From assembly GCA_018715565.1 (NCBI GenBank), contig DVLJ01000120.1, positions 1-48,904 on the forward strand: a stretch of DNA of 48,904 nucleotides. Reading direction: 5' to 3'. Each line of letters starts with the position of its first letter. Position 1 is the stretch's first letter. The translations under genes were made by a program, and so were the position numbers. Under the pieces are notes generated by a model, which was not told the origin of the DNA, searched no databases, and worked only from the letters and a program-made list of their open reading frames with translations. Source of the stretch: Candidatus Ventrimonas merdavium (GTDB taxonomy: Bacteria; Bacillota; Clostridia; Lachnospirales; Lachnospiraceae). This document shows, piece after piece, positions 1 through 9,776 of the stretch.

Positions 1-72
1 GGGGTCGCCGCCGCCGAAGCTGAATGCGCCGATCTGTAAAAATGCGAGAAACAACTGGAGATATGCCGTCAT
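1..72 (-). CDS. Chromate transporter subunit, 5' end only (truncated by window edge)
   Basis: Reverse complement reads MTAYLQLFLAFLQIGAFSFGGGDP, the ChrA N-terminal signature; start codon overlaps the stop of the upstream ChrA gene. Confidence 0.8.
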   Translation of the reverse strand, partial: MTAYLQLFLAFLQIGAFSFGGGDP

Positions 73-638
73 CCTCTGCCTCCTTTCTCCGGCTGTCCGG
101 CGGTCAGGGTCCGGAACGCCCCCAAGGCGGCCGCCGCCAGGATCAGCCAGATCACGTTCACGCGGAGCCAGTAGTTGGCGGCGAAGGCCAGGAACAGAAC
201 GGCGATGTTGACCTTGTCACGGGATCGGACCACGCCCCGGGCCATATCGTAGACTACGGAGATGATCACCGCGCCCACGCCTGCCCGCATCCCTTCCAGC
301 AGGGCCTTGATCACGGTGTTGTTCTGGAAGGCGGTGTAAAAGAAGGACACTGCGGTCAGGATCACAAAGGGCGGGATCACCGCCCCCAGGATGGCGGAGA
401 AGATTCCGGGAAAGCCCGCCAGCTTGTAGCCGACCACGATCGCGCCGTTGACCGCGATGGGGCCGGGAGCAGACTGGGCGATGGCCACAAGGTCCAGCAT
501 CTCCTCCTCGTCGATCCAGTGGAGCTCGTCCACGAATTTATTTTTCAAAAGGGTGATGATCACATAGCCTCCGCCAAAGGTAAAGGCGCTGAGATATAAG
601 GTAGAAAAAAATAGCTTTTTTAAGATGCCTTTGTCCAT
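69..638 (-). CDS. Chromate transporter, short-chain ChrA-family subunit
   Basis: 189 aa; SAFTFGGGYVIITLL, AIAQSAPGPIAVNGAIVVGYKLAGFPG motifs typical of ChrA half-transporters. Confidence 0.9.
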   Translation of the reverse strand: MDKGILKKLFFSTLYLSAFTFGGGYVIITLLKNKFVDELHWIDEEEMLDLVAIAQSAPGPIAVNGAIVVGYKLAGFPGIFSAILGAVIPPFVILTAVSFFYTAFQNNTVIKALLEGMRAGVGAVIISVVYDMARGVVRSRDKVNIAVLFLAFAANYWLRVNVIWLILAAAALGAFRTLTAGQPEKGGRG

Positions 639-770
639 AGAGGGCCTCCTTGACCGCGCCAGGAACGCGGTTCTGCTATCATTCTATCACACCTGCCTGG
701 ATATGGATATATAGTTTCCTTAAAAGATTCTGCAAACCGCTGCAAACATACAAAGATTTTGCAAACGGTC

Positions 771-799
771 TTGCAACCGCAGGCGGTTTGTGCTATGCT
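771..799 (+). promoter_or_regulatory. Sigma-A-like promoter for the FMN riboswitch/ribU transcript
   Basis: TTGCAA (771-776), 17-bp spacer, TATGCT (794-799), immediately upstream of the RFN element. Confidence 0.6.
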
Positions 800-813
800 G
801 GTCATGCAAGTAG

Positions 814-930
814 ATAAGTTCTTCGGGGCGGGGTGCAAGTCCCCACTGGCGGTAAAGTCCGCGACCCGCGCAAAGCGGCTGACCCGGTGCGATTCCGGGA
901 CCAACAGTATAGTCTGGATGAAAGAAGAAA
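814..930 (+). ncRNA. FMN riboswitch (RFN element)
   Basis: Conserved RFN blocks: TTCTTCGGGGCGGGGTGCAAGTCCCCACTGGCGGTAAAGTCCGCGACC...CTGACCCGGTGCGATTCCGGGACCAACAGTATAGTCTGGATGAAAGAAGA; upstream of ribU. Confidence 0.95.
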
Positions 931-997
931 TTGTGCGAAGGCTGACAGCCGGGAGGGAGTTCTTCCCGCTGACAGCGGTTTCCGACGATGACAGGGC

Positions 998-1024
998 CCC
1001 GGATCTTTGGATCCGGGTTTTTTG
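998..1024 (+). terminator. Intrinsic terminator of the FMN riboswitch expression platform
   Basis: CCCCGGATC-TTTG-GATCCGGG followed by a T-run. Confidence 0.8.
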
Positions 1025-1173
1025 TTTCCCGGTTTGTATTTCCTGGGGGTCATTTCCTGATTTTTATTTTCGGGGATCCCTCAAAAGCCGCGCCTTCCAT
1101 GATCCCTCTGAACTGTTGGACTTACAAAACAGGCAATCCTGCCGTCTTGGGCGGCAGAGCGTAAGGAGGAAGA

Positions 1174-1809
1174 ATGATGAAAGAGAGAAAGCTGTTGACT
1201 ACGAAAAATGTTGTCCTGATGGGGATGTTCGGCGCCCTGGCCGGGGTGCTGATGCTGTTTGAGTTCCCACTGCCGTTTCTGGCGCCCAACTTTTACGGGC
1301 TGGACATCAGCGAGGTCCCGGTGCTGGTAGGCACCTTTGCCCTGGGACCGGTGGCAGGAGCCATCATCGAAGTGGTCAAGATCTTGGTAAAGCTGGTATT
1401 AAAGCCCACCAGCACCGGATTCGTGGGTGAGTTCGCCAACCTGGTATTTGGCTGCACCATCGCCATTTCCGCAGGGCTGGTGTATCGGTTCAACCGCACG
1501 AGAAAGGGCGCGATGCTGGCCCTGATCGTGGGGAGCATCCTGTATGTGGCGGTAGGCATCGTGGGCAACGCCCTGGTGATGATTCCGTTCTATTCCAATT
1601 TCATGCCCATCGAGTCCATCCTGGAGGCGGGCGCGGTGATCAATCCGGCGGTGAGCAGCGTGTGGACCTTCGCCTTCTTCTGTGTGGGACCGTTCAACCT
1701 GGTCAAGTGCATCGTGGTGTCCCTTTTGACGGCGCTGGTGTATAAACGGGTGAGCGTGCTGATCCACAGCGTGGGAAGAGAAGGGAAAGCGATGCTTTCC
1801 AGTAATTGA
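1174..1809 (+). CDS. ribU: Riboflavin ECF transporter substrate-binding component RibU
   Basis: 211 aa multi-TM S-component; FMN riboswitch upstream; RibU-like N-terminal half (ALAGVLMLFEFPLPFLAPNFYGLDISEVPVL). Confidence 0.9.
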   Translation: MMKERKLLTTKNVVLMGMFGALAGVLMLFEFPLPFLAPNFYGLDISEVPVLVGTFALGPVAGAIIEVVKILVKLVLKPTSTGFVGEFANLVFGCTIAISAGLVYRFNRTRKGAMLALIVGSILYVAVGIVGNALVMIPFYSNFMPIESILEAGAVINPAVSSVWTFAFFCVGPFNLVKCIVVSLLTALVYKRVSVLIHSVGREGKAMLSSN

Positions 1810-1922
1810 CAATCTGCGGGGTTTCATGCTATCGTCATAGTAAGATGCCGGGGAGAACGCTTTTGTTCCCGGCAGGAGCGTGACAGGACCAGTCCAGACG
1901 ACAGCGAGAAAGAGGAAACCCC

Positions 1923-2954
1923 ATGAGAAAGCAGAGACGGTGGGCGGCGGCCGGGATCTTTACCGCAGCGGCCGCAGGCATCCTGGTGGCAGGGTATTTT
2001 ATGATCCCTGGGAAAAGCTCGCCGGGAGATGAGGAGTACGGAACGTACCAGTATCATATCGCCATCATTTCCGAGGAGACGGACACCTCGTTCTGGAAGG
2101 ACGTCTACGAGGGGGCGGTGGCGGCTGGAAAAGAATATGGAGCCTATGTGGAACAGACCGGGGACGGGCTGGTGAACCCGCCGTCGATCGAGGACGCCAT
2201 CAATATCGCCATCTATGAGAACGTGGACGGGATCCTGCTCCGTCCGGCCAATGACGAGGCGATCGCATCCCTGATCGACAAGGCGTGCAGCCGAGGGATC
2301 CCGGTCATCACCATGCAGAAGGATGTGCCGGATTCCAGGCGCCAGGGATTTGTGGGGATCAATGACTATTTCCTGGGGCAGGAATACGGCAGGCAGATCT
2401 TAAAGCAGGCGGATGAGGACACCCGCCTGGCTGCTGTGCTGTTTCCGGGCGTCAGCTTTAATGAGCCCAGTCGGAACTGGTTCCGGCTGGGCTTAAGCAG
2501 TACCGTCCAGCGGGATGAGATCCGGTTTGATTTCCGGGTCATCCAGGATGATAAGGGCCTGAACAATGCGGAGGACGTGATCCATGACATGGTGGTAGGC
2601 GAGGGGACCCAGCCGGACATGATCGTCTGTCTGGATGAAGTCATCACCCAGTCGGCCTACCAGCTGATCCGGGACCTGGGGCTGTCGGACCAGATCCGCA
2701 TCATCGGCAGCTACGTTTCCGACGAGATCTTAAATGGGATCGAGCAGGGCTATATCGATTCTACGATCACGGTGGATCCGGAGGCGATGGGCCGGATGAG
2801 CGTGGAGGCCTTGATGACCTACAAGACCTATCACATGGTCAGCTATTATACGGAGGTGGATACCCGGCTGATCGACGATACTTCCGTGGCGGCGTACCGG
2901 GCGGAGTACAGAAAGGGGAATGGGGATGGGGAAGAATCCATGGAAGAGCGTTAA
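1923..2954 (+). CDS. Periplasmic/extracellular substrate-binding protein (sugar-binding/LacI-type fold), membrane-anchored
   Basis: N-terminal TM, then HIAIISEETDTSFWKDVYEGAVAAGKEYG...VDGILLRPAND; directly precedes a YesM-type kinase and overlaps its start. Confidence 0.82.
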   Translation: MRKQRRWAAAGIFTAAAAGILVAGYFMIPGKSSPGDEEYGTYQYHIAIISEETDTSFWKDVYEGAVAAGKEYGAYVEQTGDGLVNPPSIEDAINIAIYENVDGILLRPANDEAIASLIDKACSRGIPVITMQKDVPDSRRQGFVGINDYFLGQEYGRQILKQADEDTRLAAVLFPGVSFNEPSRNWFRLGLSSTVQRDEIRFDFRVIQDDKGLNNAEDVIHDMVVGEGTQPDMIVCLDEVITQSAYQLIRDLGLSDQIRIIGSYVSDEILNGIEQGYIDSTITVDPEAMGRMSVEALMTYKTYHMVSYYTEVDTRLIDDTSVAAYRAEYRKGNGDGEESMEER

Positions 2955-4518
2955 GCGCCTGTTCGGCCAGTCCCTGCGGACCCGCCTGATCATCCCGGTG
3001 ATGCTGACCATGGCGGTCTCCCTGGGGATCAACCTGCTTTTGTTTGCCCGGATCAACACCACCGTAGAGAACATGGACCAGGTCTATGTGACCAATATCC
3101 AGCTGGGAGAGCTGGAAGACCTTCTCACAGAGATGGAAAGCAGCGTTTATCAATATCTGAACATCCAGAGCCCCACGGCCCTGGAGACCTTTTCCCAGAG
3201 CCGCATCCGGTTCGAGGCCCTGATCGGGGAGATCAATGAGACGATCACCGACCACCCTGCCAGGCGGCTGGAGCGGAACATCCGCAGCCTGGCGATCTCC
3301 TGGCTGGAGCTGGCGGATCAGGCCATCGCGGCGAAGCAGGCGTATCAGGTGGCTTCCTATAAGGCGTATTTTGAGGAGATCCAGGACATCTACGGCTATC
3401 TGCTGGATCATATCAACGGACTGGACACCCTGCGGTTCAAGACGAATTCGGAGAATTACAGCGTCCTGTACCAGTACCTGCGGTATCTGGAGATCTTCAT
3501 GACCGTGGTGCTGATCGTGGTCACTGGATGCCTGACGCTCCTGCTGTATGCGATCATGGGGAGCTTTACCCGCCCCCTGGAGACCCTGGCCCGGAAGGCC
3601 AAGGAGGTGGAGAAGGGGAACTTTGGGATCGACCTGGAGGCGCCCAGGACCCAGGACGAGGTGGGGACCGTGACCGTGGCGTTCAACCAGATGATCGTCA
3701 GCATCAACGACTATATCCGGCGGACCCGGGAAAGCCTGGAGCTGCAGATGCGGATGAAGGAGCGGGAGCTGACCATGGAGAGTCTGCTGCGGGACGCCCA
3801 GCTGAAATATTATCAGGCCCAGATCAACCCCCATTTCCTGTTCAACACGCTGAATGCCGGGCTGCAGCTGGCTATGATGGAGGATGCGGAGCAGACCTAC
3901 GCCTTTATCGAGAATATGGCGTTCTTTTTCCGCTACCGCCTTCGGAAGAACGGGGCCAGCGCCACCCTTCAGGAGGAGATCGGGCTGATCGACAGCTATA
4001 TGTACATCATGAACGTGCGCTATTCCAACGAGATCCGCCTGGACAAGGAGCTGGATTCCCGTCTGCTGGAGATTTCGTTTCCCAGCATGGTGCTCCAGCC
4101 GGTGGTGGAGAACGCCCTGCGCCACGGCCTGGGCGGGGTGGAATGGGAGAAGCGGATCTGGTTTTTCGCGGGCCAGGAGAACGGCGAGGCGGTGATCCGC
4201 ATCCGGGACAACGGTGTGGGGATCCCGGCGGATATCCTGGAAAAGGTGAATGCCGGGAGCTTTACCCAGGAGGACCGGGGCCAGGATTCCGGCAACGGCG
4301 TGGGACTGGTGAACGTAAGAGAACGGCTGCGGCTGTATTTTGACCGGGCCGATGTGATGCAGGTGGAAAGCGAGGGACCGGGGAAAGGGACCGTGGTCAC
4401 CATCCGGGTACCGATCGTCCGGGCGGGAGCGGAGCCGGACGGGGAGTCAGACACGGCCCAGGAAGCAGAGCCAGGTCCGGATCATGATCCAGGGCCGGCA
4501 GGGAGGGAACATGTATAA
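2920..4518 (+). CDS. YesM/LytS-type sensor histidine kinase
   Basis: TM, HAMP, His_kinase motif YYQAQINPHFLFNTLN, HATPase DNGVGIP. Confidence 0.92.
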   Translation: MGMGKNPWKSVKRLFGQSLRTRLIIPVMLTMAVSLGINLLLFARINTTVENMDQVYVTNIQLGELEDLLTEMESSVYQYLNIQSPTALETFSQSRIRFEALIGEINETITDHPARRLERNIRSLAISWLELADQAIAAKQAYQVASYKAYFEEIQDIYGYLLDHINGLDTLRFKTNSENYSVLYQYLRYLEIFMTVVLIVVTGCLTLLLYAIMGSFTRPLETLARKAKEVEKGNFGIDLEAPRTQDEVGTVTVAFNQMIVSINDYIRRTRESLELQMRMKERELTMESLLRDAQLKYYQAQINPHFLFNTLNAGLQLAMMEDAEQTYAFIENMAFFFRYRLRKNGASATLQEEIGLIDSYMYIMNVRYSNEIRLDKELDSRLLEISFPSMVLQPVVENALRHGLGGVEWEKRIWFFAGQENGEAVIRIRDNGVGIPADILEKVNAGSFTQEDRGQDSGNGVGLVNVRERLRLYFDRADVMQVESEGPGKGTVVTIRVPIVRAGAEPDGESDTAQEAEPGPDHDPGPAGREHV

Positions 4519-6100
4519 GATCTTACTGGCAGACGACGAAGGGATCGTGACGGATTCTCTTCAGTTCATCATCGAGAAAAGCTTTGGGGATGAGTGCGAG
4601 ACCGCTGTGGCAAAAAGCGGGAGAAAGGCTATCGAGCTGGCGGAGACGTTCCAGCCGGACATCGCGTTCCTGGATATCCAGATGCCGGGCATCAACGGGC
4701 TGAAGGCCATGGAGGAGATCCGCGGCCTGAATCCCAAGGTCAAGGTGTTCATCCTGACGGCCTACGACAATTTTGAGTACGCCAAGGAAGCCCTGCGCCT
4801 GGGAGCCGTGGACTATCTGATGAAGCCGGTCAACAAAAAGATGATCGTGGAGCGGCTCACCGGGGTGATGCGGGACATTGACCGGGAGCGGCAGAAGCGG
4901 CAGGACGATCTGCAGACCAAGGAGAAGCTGGAAGCAGTGATCCCCATGATCGTCAATGGCTTCATCATCAGCCTCATCATGCAGGACGGCTACGAGGACG
5001 GCGGGGAGGAGTACCGGACCCTGCTGGACTTAGAGGAGGATTACGGGATCATCCTGACCTTGGAATGGGGCGAAAAAAGCGAGGGGAATGGGATGGCCAA
5101 CCCGGTGGGCTCCGGCGTCCGGGGGCACCGGTATTACGATAAGATGGCTGAGCTGGTCAAGGTGTATTTCCACGCCTATGTCAGCAGCATCATGGGCAAC
5201 AAGCTGGTCTGCGTCCTGCCATTCCCCAGGGAGCACTTAGCGTATGAGGACCGGCTGCGGATGATCGAGAAGGCCCGCAGCATGGTGACCGCCCTGAAAA
5301 ATATGGTAGGCGCGGATTTTAAGGCGGGGATCGGTTCCGTACGCCCCTGGGAGTCCATGTTCGAGTCCTACCAGGAGTCGCTGAACGCCCTGCGCCACGG
5401 AAAGCGGACGGTCACCCACATCGACGATCTGATCGTGAAGGACAGCCGGGAGCAGGAGCAGCAGGCGATGGAGCAGATGGTGCTGCGGGCAGTCTCCGGC
5501 GGGATCGAGCACGAGGCCCGGCGGGAGGCGACGGTCTTTGCCGGCCTGGCCCTGAAGAACCGGGACAGCACCTTTGAGGACGCCCGGCTGCGGATGGTGG
5601 AGATGCTTTTGCTGGCCCGGCGCACGGTGCAGGCTCAGGGAGGCGCCTGTCCCGGAGGACAGGAGGCTATGAACGCGCTGCTGTCTGCCCCGGATGGGGA
5701 GACGCTGCGGCAGCGGTTTGAGAATGCCATGGTGGAGCTGGCCCGGTGCGTGGTGATCCGCAAGCCGGAATCGGACGGCATCATCGCCGGGGCCCAGGAG
5801 TATATCCGGCAGCATTTCCAGAGGGACCTGTCCCTGGAGGATGTGGCCGCGGCGGCGGGGATCAGCCCATACTATTTCAGCAAGCTGTTCAAGGAGGAGA
5901 CCGGCGTCAACTATACCGAGTACCTGACCGGGATACGGATCGAGAACGCCAAGCGGCTTTTGTCCAACCCCAAGCTGAGCATCAAGCAGGTCTGCGTGGA
6001 TTCCGGCTATATCAATCCCAATTATTTCAGCCGGATCTTTAAAAAATGGACCGGGATCACCCCCACGGAGTTCCGGGACCAGGTCTGCGAGAGCCGGTAG
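4511..6100 (+). CDS. YesN-type response regulator, AraC family output domain
   Basis: Start at 4511 after GGGAGGGAAC; MYKILLADDEGIVTDSL receiver, C-terminal AraC HTH (YYFSKLFKEETGVNYTEYLTGIRIENAKRLL...FKKWTGITPTEFR). Confidence 0.93.
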   Translation: MYKILLADDEGIVTDSLQFIIEKSFGDECETAVAKSGRKAIELAETFQPDIAFLDIQMPGINGLKAMEEIRGLNPKVKVFILTAYDNFEYAKEALRLGAVDYLMKPVNKKMIVERLTGVMRDIDRERQKRQDDLQTKEKLEAVIPMIVNGFIISLIMQDGYEDGGEEYRTLLDLEEDYGIILTLEWGEKSEGNGMANPVGSGVRGHRYYDKMAELVKVYFHAYVSSIMGNKLVCVLPFPREHLAYEDRLRMIEKARSMVTALKNMVGADFKAGIGSVRPWESMFESYQESLNALRHGKRTVTHIDDLIVKDSREQEQQAMEQMVLRAVSGGIEHEARREATVFAGLALKNRDSTFEDARLRMVEMLLLARRTVQAQGGACPGGQEAMNALLSAPDGETLRQRFENAMVELARCVVIRKPESDGIIAGAQEYIRQHFQRDLSLEDVAAAAGISPYYFSKLFKEETGVNYTEYLTGIRIENAKRLLSNPKLSIKQVCVDSGYINPNYFSRIFKKWTGITPTEFRDQVCESR

Positions 6101-6147
6101 GGGCAGCGGGCGCGGCCCTGCCGTAAAAAGAATGAGATGATGTTAGA

Positions 6148-6288
6148 GTCAAAAGGTGTTTTTGACCCTGGCAGCAATAACCTAAGAGTAGCACAAAAAT
6201 ATCGCAAAAAAATGCTAGTATTTTCCAGCCGGCGGGAGACCGCCTTGGAAATATGCAGGAGTTTGCAAGTTTGTGCTACTCTTTTTTT
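6148..6288 (+). other. Structured intergenic element: perfect 13-bp inverted repeat enclosing an inner hairpin, followed by T7
   Basis: AGAGTAGCACAAA (6185-6197) pairs with TTTGTGCTACTCT (6270-6282); inner hairpin TCCA...GGCGG-GAGA-CCGCC...TGGA; extra hairpin GTCAAAA-GGTGT-TTTTGAC at 6148-6166. Confidence 0.6.
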
Positions 6289-6392
6289 CATGGGCTTATG
6301 TTATGATATTTTTTAGACAAAGCCCTCCGGGCGGGACTGGAAAAGGGTCCGGAGGATCGGAAAAATACAAGGAAAAAAGGGGGATTGGCTTC

Positions 6393-7256
6393 ATGGACAT
6401 GTTTTTACAGGCTTGTGTCAATGGGCTGCTGATGGGAGGGTTCTATTCCCTGATGGGAATGGGGCAGAACATCATTTTCGGCGTGATGAAGATCGTAAAC
6501 TTCTGCCATGGCGAGATGCTGATGGTGGGGATGTATCTGACCTTCATCCTCTATACGGTATTTGGGATCGATCCCTATCTGGCCGTGCCGATCGTGGCCG
6601 TGGTCATGTTCTGTCTGGGCGCGGTGATCCAGCACACGCTGATCACGCCGTCCTTAGGGACCAAGAGCTTTACCAACCTGCTGTTTCTGACGGTGGGCCT
6701 GGGGCTGCTGCTCTCCAACGGCGCCCTGGTCATCTTCGGATCGGACTACCGTTCCATCCGCACCGCTTATTCCCAGACCTACATCCATCTGGGACCGGTG
6801 ACGATGGCGCTGCCCAGGCTGATCAGCTTCGGCGTGCTGGTGGTCATCACCATCGCTCTGTTCGTGTTCTTGAAATACACGACGGTGGGAAAACAGATCC
6901 GTGCCGTGTCTCAGAACTCGGTAGGCGCAGAGGTGGTGGGCATTGAAGTAAAGAAGATCTACATCCTGACCTATGGTCTGGGAGTTGCCCTGGCGGGGAT
7001 CGCAGGCGGGCTGCTGACCCAGTTTTACACCATCTTCCCCACGGCGGGCGCCAGCTTCGGCTTCCGGGCCCTGATCGTGGTGGTCGTAGGCGGCTTAGGC
7101 TCCATCCCGGGGGCGTTCCTGGCCGGGATCTTCCTGGGACTTCTGGAGACCATGAGCGCCCTGTTCATCAGTCCTTCTTACAGCGACCTGATCGTATTTA
7201 CCACGTTCATCATCATCCTGGTGTTCCGCCAGACGATCATTGCAAGGAGGAAATAA
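6393..7256 (+). CDS. livH: Branched-chain amino acid ABC transporter permease (LivH family)
   Basis: MDMFLQACVNGLLMGGFYSLMGMGQNIIFGVMKIVNFCHGEMLMVGMY; LivH GGLGSIPGAFLAG motif. Confidence 0.9.
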   Translation: MDMFLQACVNGLLMGGFYSLMGMGQNIIFGVMKIVNFCHGEMLMVGMYLTFILYTVFGIDPYLAVPIVAVVMFCLGAVIQHTLITPSLGTKSFTNLLFLTVGLGLLLSNGALVIFGSDYRSIRTAYSQTYIHLGPVTMALPRLISFGVLVVITIALFVFLKYTTVGKQIRAVSQNSVGAEVVGIEVKKIYILTYGLGVALAGIAGGLLTQFYTIFPTAGASFGFRALIVVVVGGLGSIPGAFLAGIFLGLLETMSALFISPSYSDLIVFTTFIIILVFRQTIIARRK

Positions 7257-7257
7257 T

Positions 7258-8316
7258 ATGGACAGCAGAAGAGCGGTTAAAGTATATCATCGCAATGTTG
7301 CCATCCTGGTGGGGCTGATCCTGCTGGTATTTGCCCTGATCCCCATGGTGGTCACATCGCCTTACATTTTGAATATCTTTGTGCTGGTATTTTATATGTC
7401 CACCCTGTCCATGGCGTGGAACCTGCTGGGCGGCATGACCGGCCAGAACTCCCTGGGCCATGCGGCTTACATGGGACTGGGCGCATACGCCTGCTGCCTG
7501 CTGGTGGTCAAGACCGGGGCAAACCCCTGGATCGCGGCGGTGTTCTGCATGATCGTGGTCGGTCTGGTGGCCGGGATCGTATTTTACCCCTGCTTCATCC
7601 TGCGGGGACCGTATTTTACCCTGGTATCCATCGCCTTTGGCGAATCCATCCGGCAGATCATCATCAACTCCGAGTTTTTCGGGAGAGCCAGCGGCGTGGG
7701 CCTTCCCTTCGGCGGAGATTCCTGGCTGAACTTCCGGTTCGCCAGCAAGGTGCCTTACTACTATGTGGGCATGATCATGCTGATCGCCATTTACGTGCTG
7801 ATGAAGAAGATCGACCGGTCTAAGATCGGCTTTGCCTTAAAGACCATCCGGGAGGATGAGGATGCGGCGGCGGCCATCGGCATCAACCCCACGAGATACA
7901 AGATCCTGGCGGTAGTGATCTCCGCCATGGTAGCAGCGCTGGTAGGCTTCTTCTATGCCAGCTATATCCGTTACATCGATCCGGACCTAATGATCCAGGC
8001 AAAATCCACTGAGTCGGTGCTCCCTGCTGTGGTAGGCGGAGCCGCTTATGTGGAGGGCCCCATCGTAGGCGGCCTGCTGATGATCCCGCTGTCTGAGTAC
8101 CTGCGGGCCAACTTCAGCTCCATCCTGCCGGGCATCAACATGCTGATGTACGCCGTGGTGCTGCTGGTAGTGATCCGGTTCCGGCCCACCGGCATCCTGG
8201 GCTGGTACATGCACAGCCGGGTAAAGCAGTGGATCGATGAAAAGATCCTGAAAAAGCCTCCGGTGGAGGTGCTGGAAGAAGCGGAACTGTTGGAATACGG
8301 AAAGAAGGAGGCATAG
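7258..8316 (+). CDS. livM: Branched-chain amino acid ABC transporter permease (LivM family)
   Basis: NLLGGMTGQNSLGHAAYMGLGAYA, LKTIREDEDAAAAIGIN motifs; AGGAGG RBS. Confidence 0.92.
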   Translation: MDSRRAVKVYHRNVAILVGLILLVFALIPMVVTSPYILNIFVLVFYMSTLSMAWNLLGGMTGQNSLGHAAYMGLGAYACCLLVVKTGANPWIAAVFCMIVVGLVAGIVFYPCFILRGPYFTLVSIAFGESIRQIIINSEFFGRASGVGLPFGGDSWLNFRFASKVPYYYVGMIMLIAIYVLMKKIDRSKIGFALKTIREDEDAAAAIGINPTRYKILAVVISAMVAALVGFFYASYIRYIDPDLMIQAKSTESVLPAVVGGAAYVEGPIVGGLLMIPLSEYLRANFSSILPGINMLMYAVVLLVVIRFRPTGILGWYMHSRVKQWIDEKILKKPPVEVLEEAELLEYGKKEA

Positions 8317-8318
8317 AG

Positions 8319-9068
8319 ATGGCAGAGACTCCGATGATCGAGGTTCAGAATATCACGAAGCGGTTCAAGGGACTGACGGCAGTGAAAGACGTGTCCTTTT
8401 CCATCCGGCCCGGCGGGATCACCGGCATGATCGGCCCCAACGGCGCGGGAAAATCCACCACCTTCAACATGATCTGCGGCTACTATCCTCCCACGGAAGG
8501 CAAGATCTTCTACAAGGGCCAGGACATCACCGACAAAAAGGCGTATGAGTACACCAATATGAAGATCGCCCGGACGTTCCAGATCATGAAGCCGCTGAAA
8601 AATTTAAGTGTGCTGGATAATGTGGTGGCCTCCTCCTATTTTGGCCATGCGGGAGCGAAAAGCCCCCGGGAAGCCAGAGAGCGGGCCATGGAGATCTTAC
8701 AGTTTACCGGACTTTACGAGAAGCGGCACGTCCTGTCCAAGGACATGGGCACCCCGGACCAAAAGCGTCTGGAGATGGCCCGGGCCCTGGCGACCAAGCC
8801 GGAGATGCTGTTCTTAGACGAGAACATGGCGGGCCTGAACCCGGCGGAGACCGAGGATGCGATCCGGCTGATCCGCAAGATCAATGAGTCCGGCGTGACC
8901 ATCCTGCTGATCGAGCACATCATGAAGGCCGTGGTCAGCCTGTGCGAGGAAGTGATCGTGCTCCACCACGGGGAAAAGATCGCGGAAGGAACGCCGGAGC
9001 AGGTGATGAACGACCCCTACGTGATGGAGGTCTATCTGGGAACGAAGAAGGAGGATACACATGCTTAA
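8319..9068 (+). CDS. livG: ABC transporter ATP-binding protein (LivG family)
   Basis: GPNGAGKST Walker A, LFLDENMAGLNP Walker B, LivG-type architecture. Confidence 0.93.
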   Translation: MAETPMIEVQNITKRFKGLTAVKDVSFSIRPGGITGMIGPNGAGKSTTFNMICGYYPPTEGKIFYKGQDITDKKAYEYTNMKIARTFQIMKPLKNLSVLDNVVASSYFGHAGAKSPREARERAMEILQFTGLYEKRHVLSKDMGTPDQKRLEMARALATKPEMLFLDENMAGLNPAETEDAIRLIRKINESGVTILLIEHIMKAVVSLCEEVIVLHHGEKIAEGTPEQVMNDPYVMEVYLGTKKEDTHA

Positions 9069-9768
9069 AGTCGAAGGATTGCATGCAGGGTATGGCTCCG
9101 TCAATATCTTGTGGGACATTGGATTTACATTAAACGATGGAGAGATCGTGGCCATCTTAGGCTCCAACGGCGCAGGAAAGACCACCATGGTCCGGGCGAT
9201 CACCGGGATGTTAAAGCCCAGCTCCGGTTCCGTGGTATTCAACGGGGAGGAGCTGGCGAAGAAAAGCTCCCGCACCATCTTAAACAGCGGCATCGTCCAG
9301 GTGCCGGAGGGACGGCAGCTCTTTACGGAGATGACCGTTCTGGAGAACCTGCAGATGGGCGCGTTCAATAAGGAGACAAAGGCCCATTTCCAGGAGAATC
9401 TAAAGAAAGCCTACGGCTGGTTCCCCAAGCTGGAGGAGCGGGCCAAGCAGGCGGCCGGAACCCTGTCCGGCGGCGAGCAGCAGATGGTAGCGGTGGCCCG
9501 GGCCCTGATCGGGGAGCCGAAGCTGCTGATCTTAGACGAGCCGTCCCTGGGCCTGGCCCCCAACATCGTGGACGATATCTTAAATGTAGCGTCCACTCTG
9601 GCCAAGAACGACGGGATCTCCGTCCTGCTGGTAGAGCAGGACATCACCAAGGCGCTGGCGGCCGCGGACCGGGGATATGTGGTGGAGAACGGCCATATCG
9701 CCCTGGAAGGAACGGCGGCGGAATTACAGGCCAACGAGCATGTAAAGAAGGCGTATCTGGGTATCTAA
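9061..9768 (+). CDS. livF: ABC transporter ATP-binding protein (LivF family)
   Basis: GSNGAGKTT, LSGGEQQMVAVARALIGEPKLLILDEPSLGLAP. Confidence 0.94.
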   Translation: MLKVEGLHAGYGSVNILWDIGFTLNDGEIVAILGSNGAGKTTMVRAITGMLKPSSGSVVFNGEELAKKSSRTILNSGIVQVPEGRQLFTEMTVLENLQMGAFNKETKAHFQENLKKAYGWFPKLEERAKQAAGTLSGGEQQMVAVARALIGEPKLLILDEPSLGLAPNIVDDILNVASTLAKNDGISVLLVEQDITKALAAADRGYVVENGHIALEGTAAELQANEHVKKAYLGI

Positions 9769-9776
9769 ACAGGAAA

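Noticed and set aside
727-780. Four TGCAAAC/TGCAACC direct repeats upstream of ribU
   Set aside because: Noted as possible operator repeats, but short, AT-rich, and partly the -35 element; not strong enough for a separate finding
759-1262. 167-aa plus-strand ORF
   Set aside because: Spans the FMN riboswitch, its terminator and the ribU start; no protein-like signal
2839-4125. 428-aa minus-strand ORF opposite the YesM-type kinase
   Set aside because: Low-complexity His/Gln/Leu/Asp composition typical of antisense shadow ORFs in GC-rich DNA; the plus strand carries clear kinase motifs
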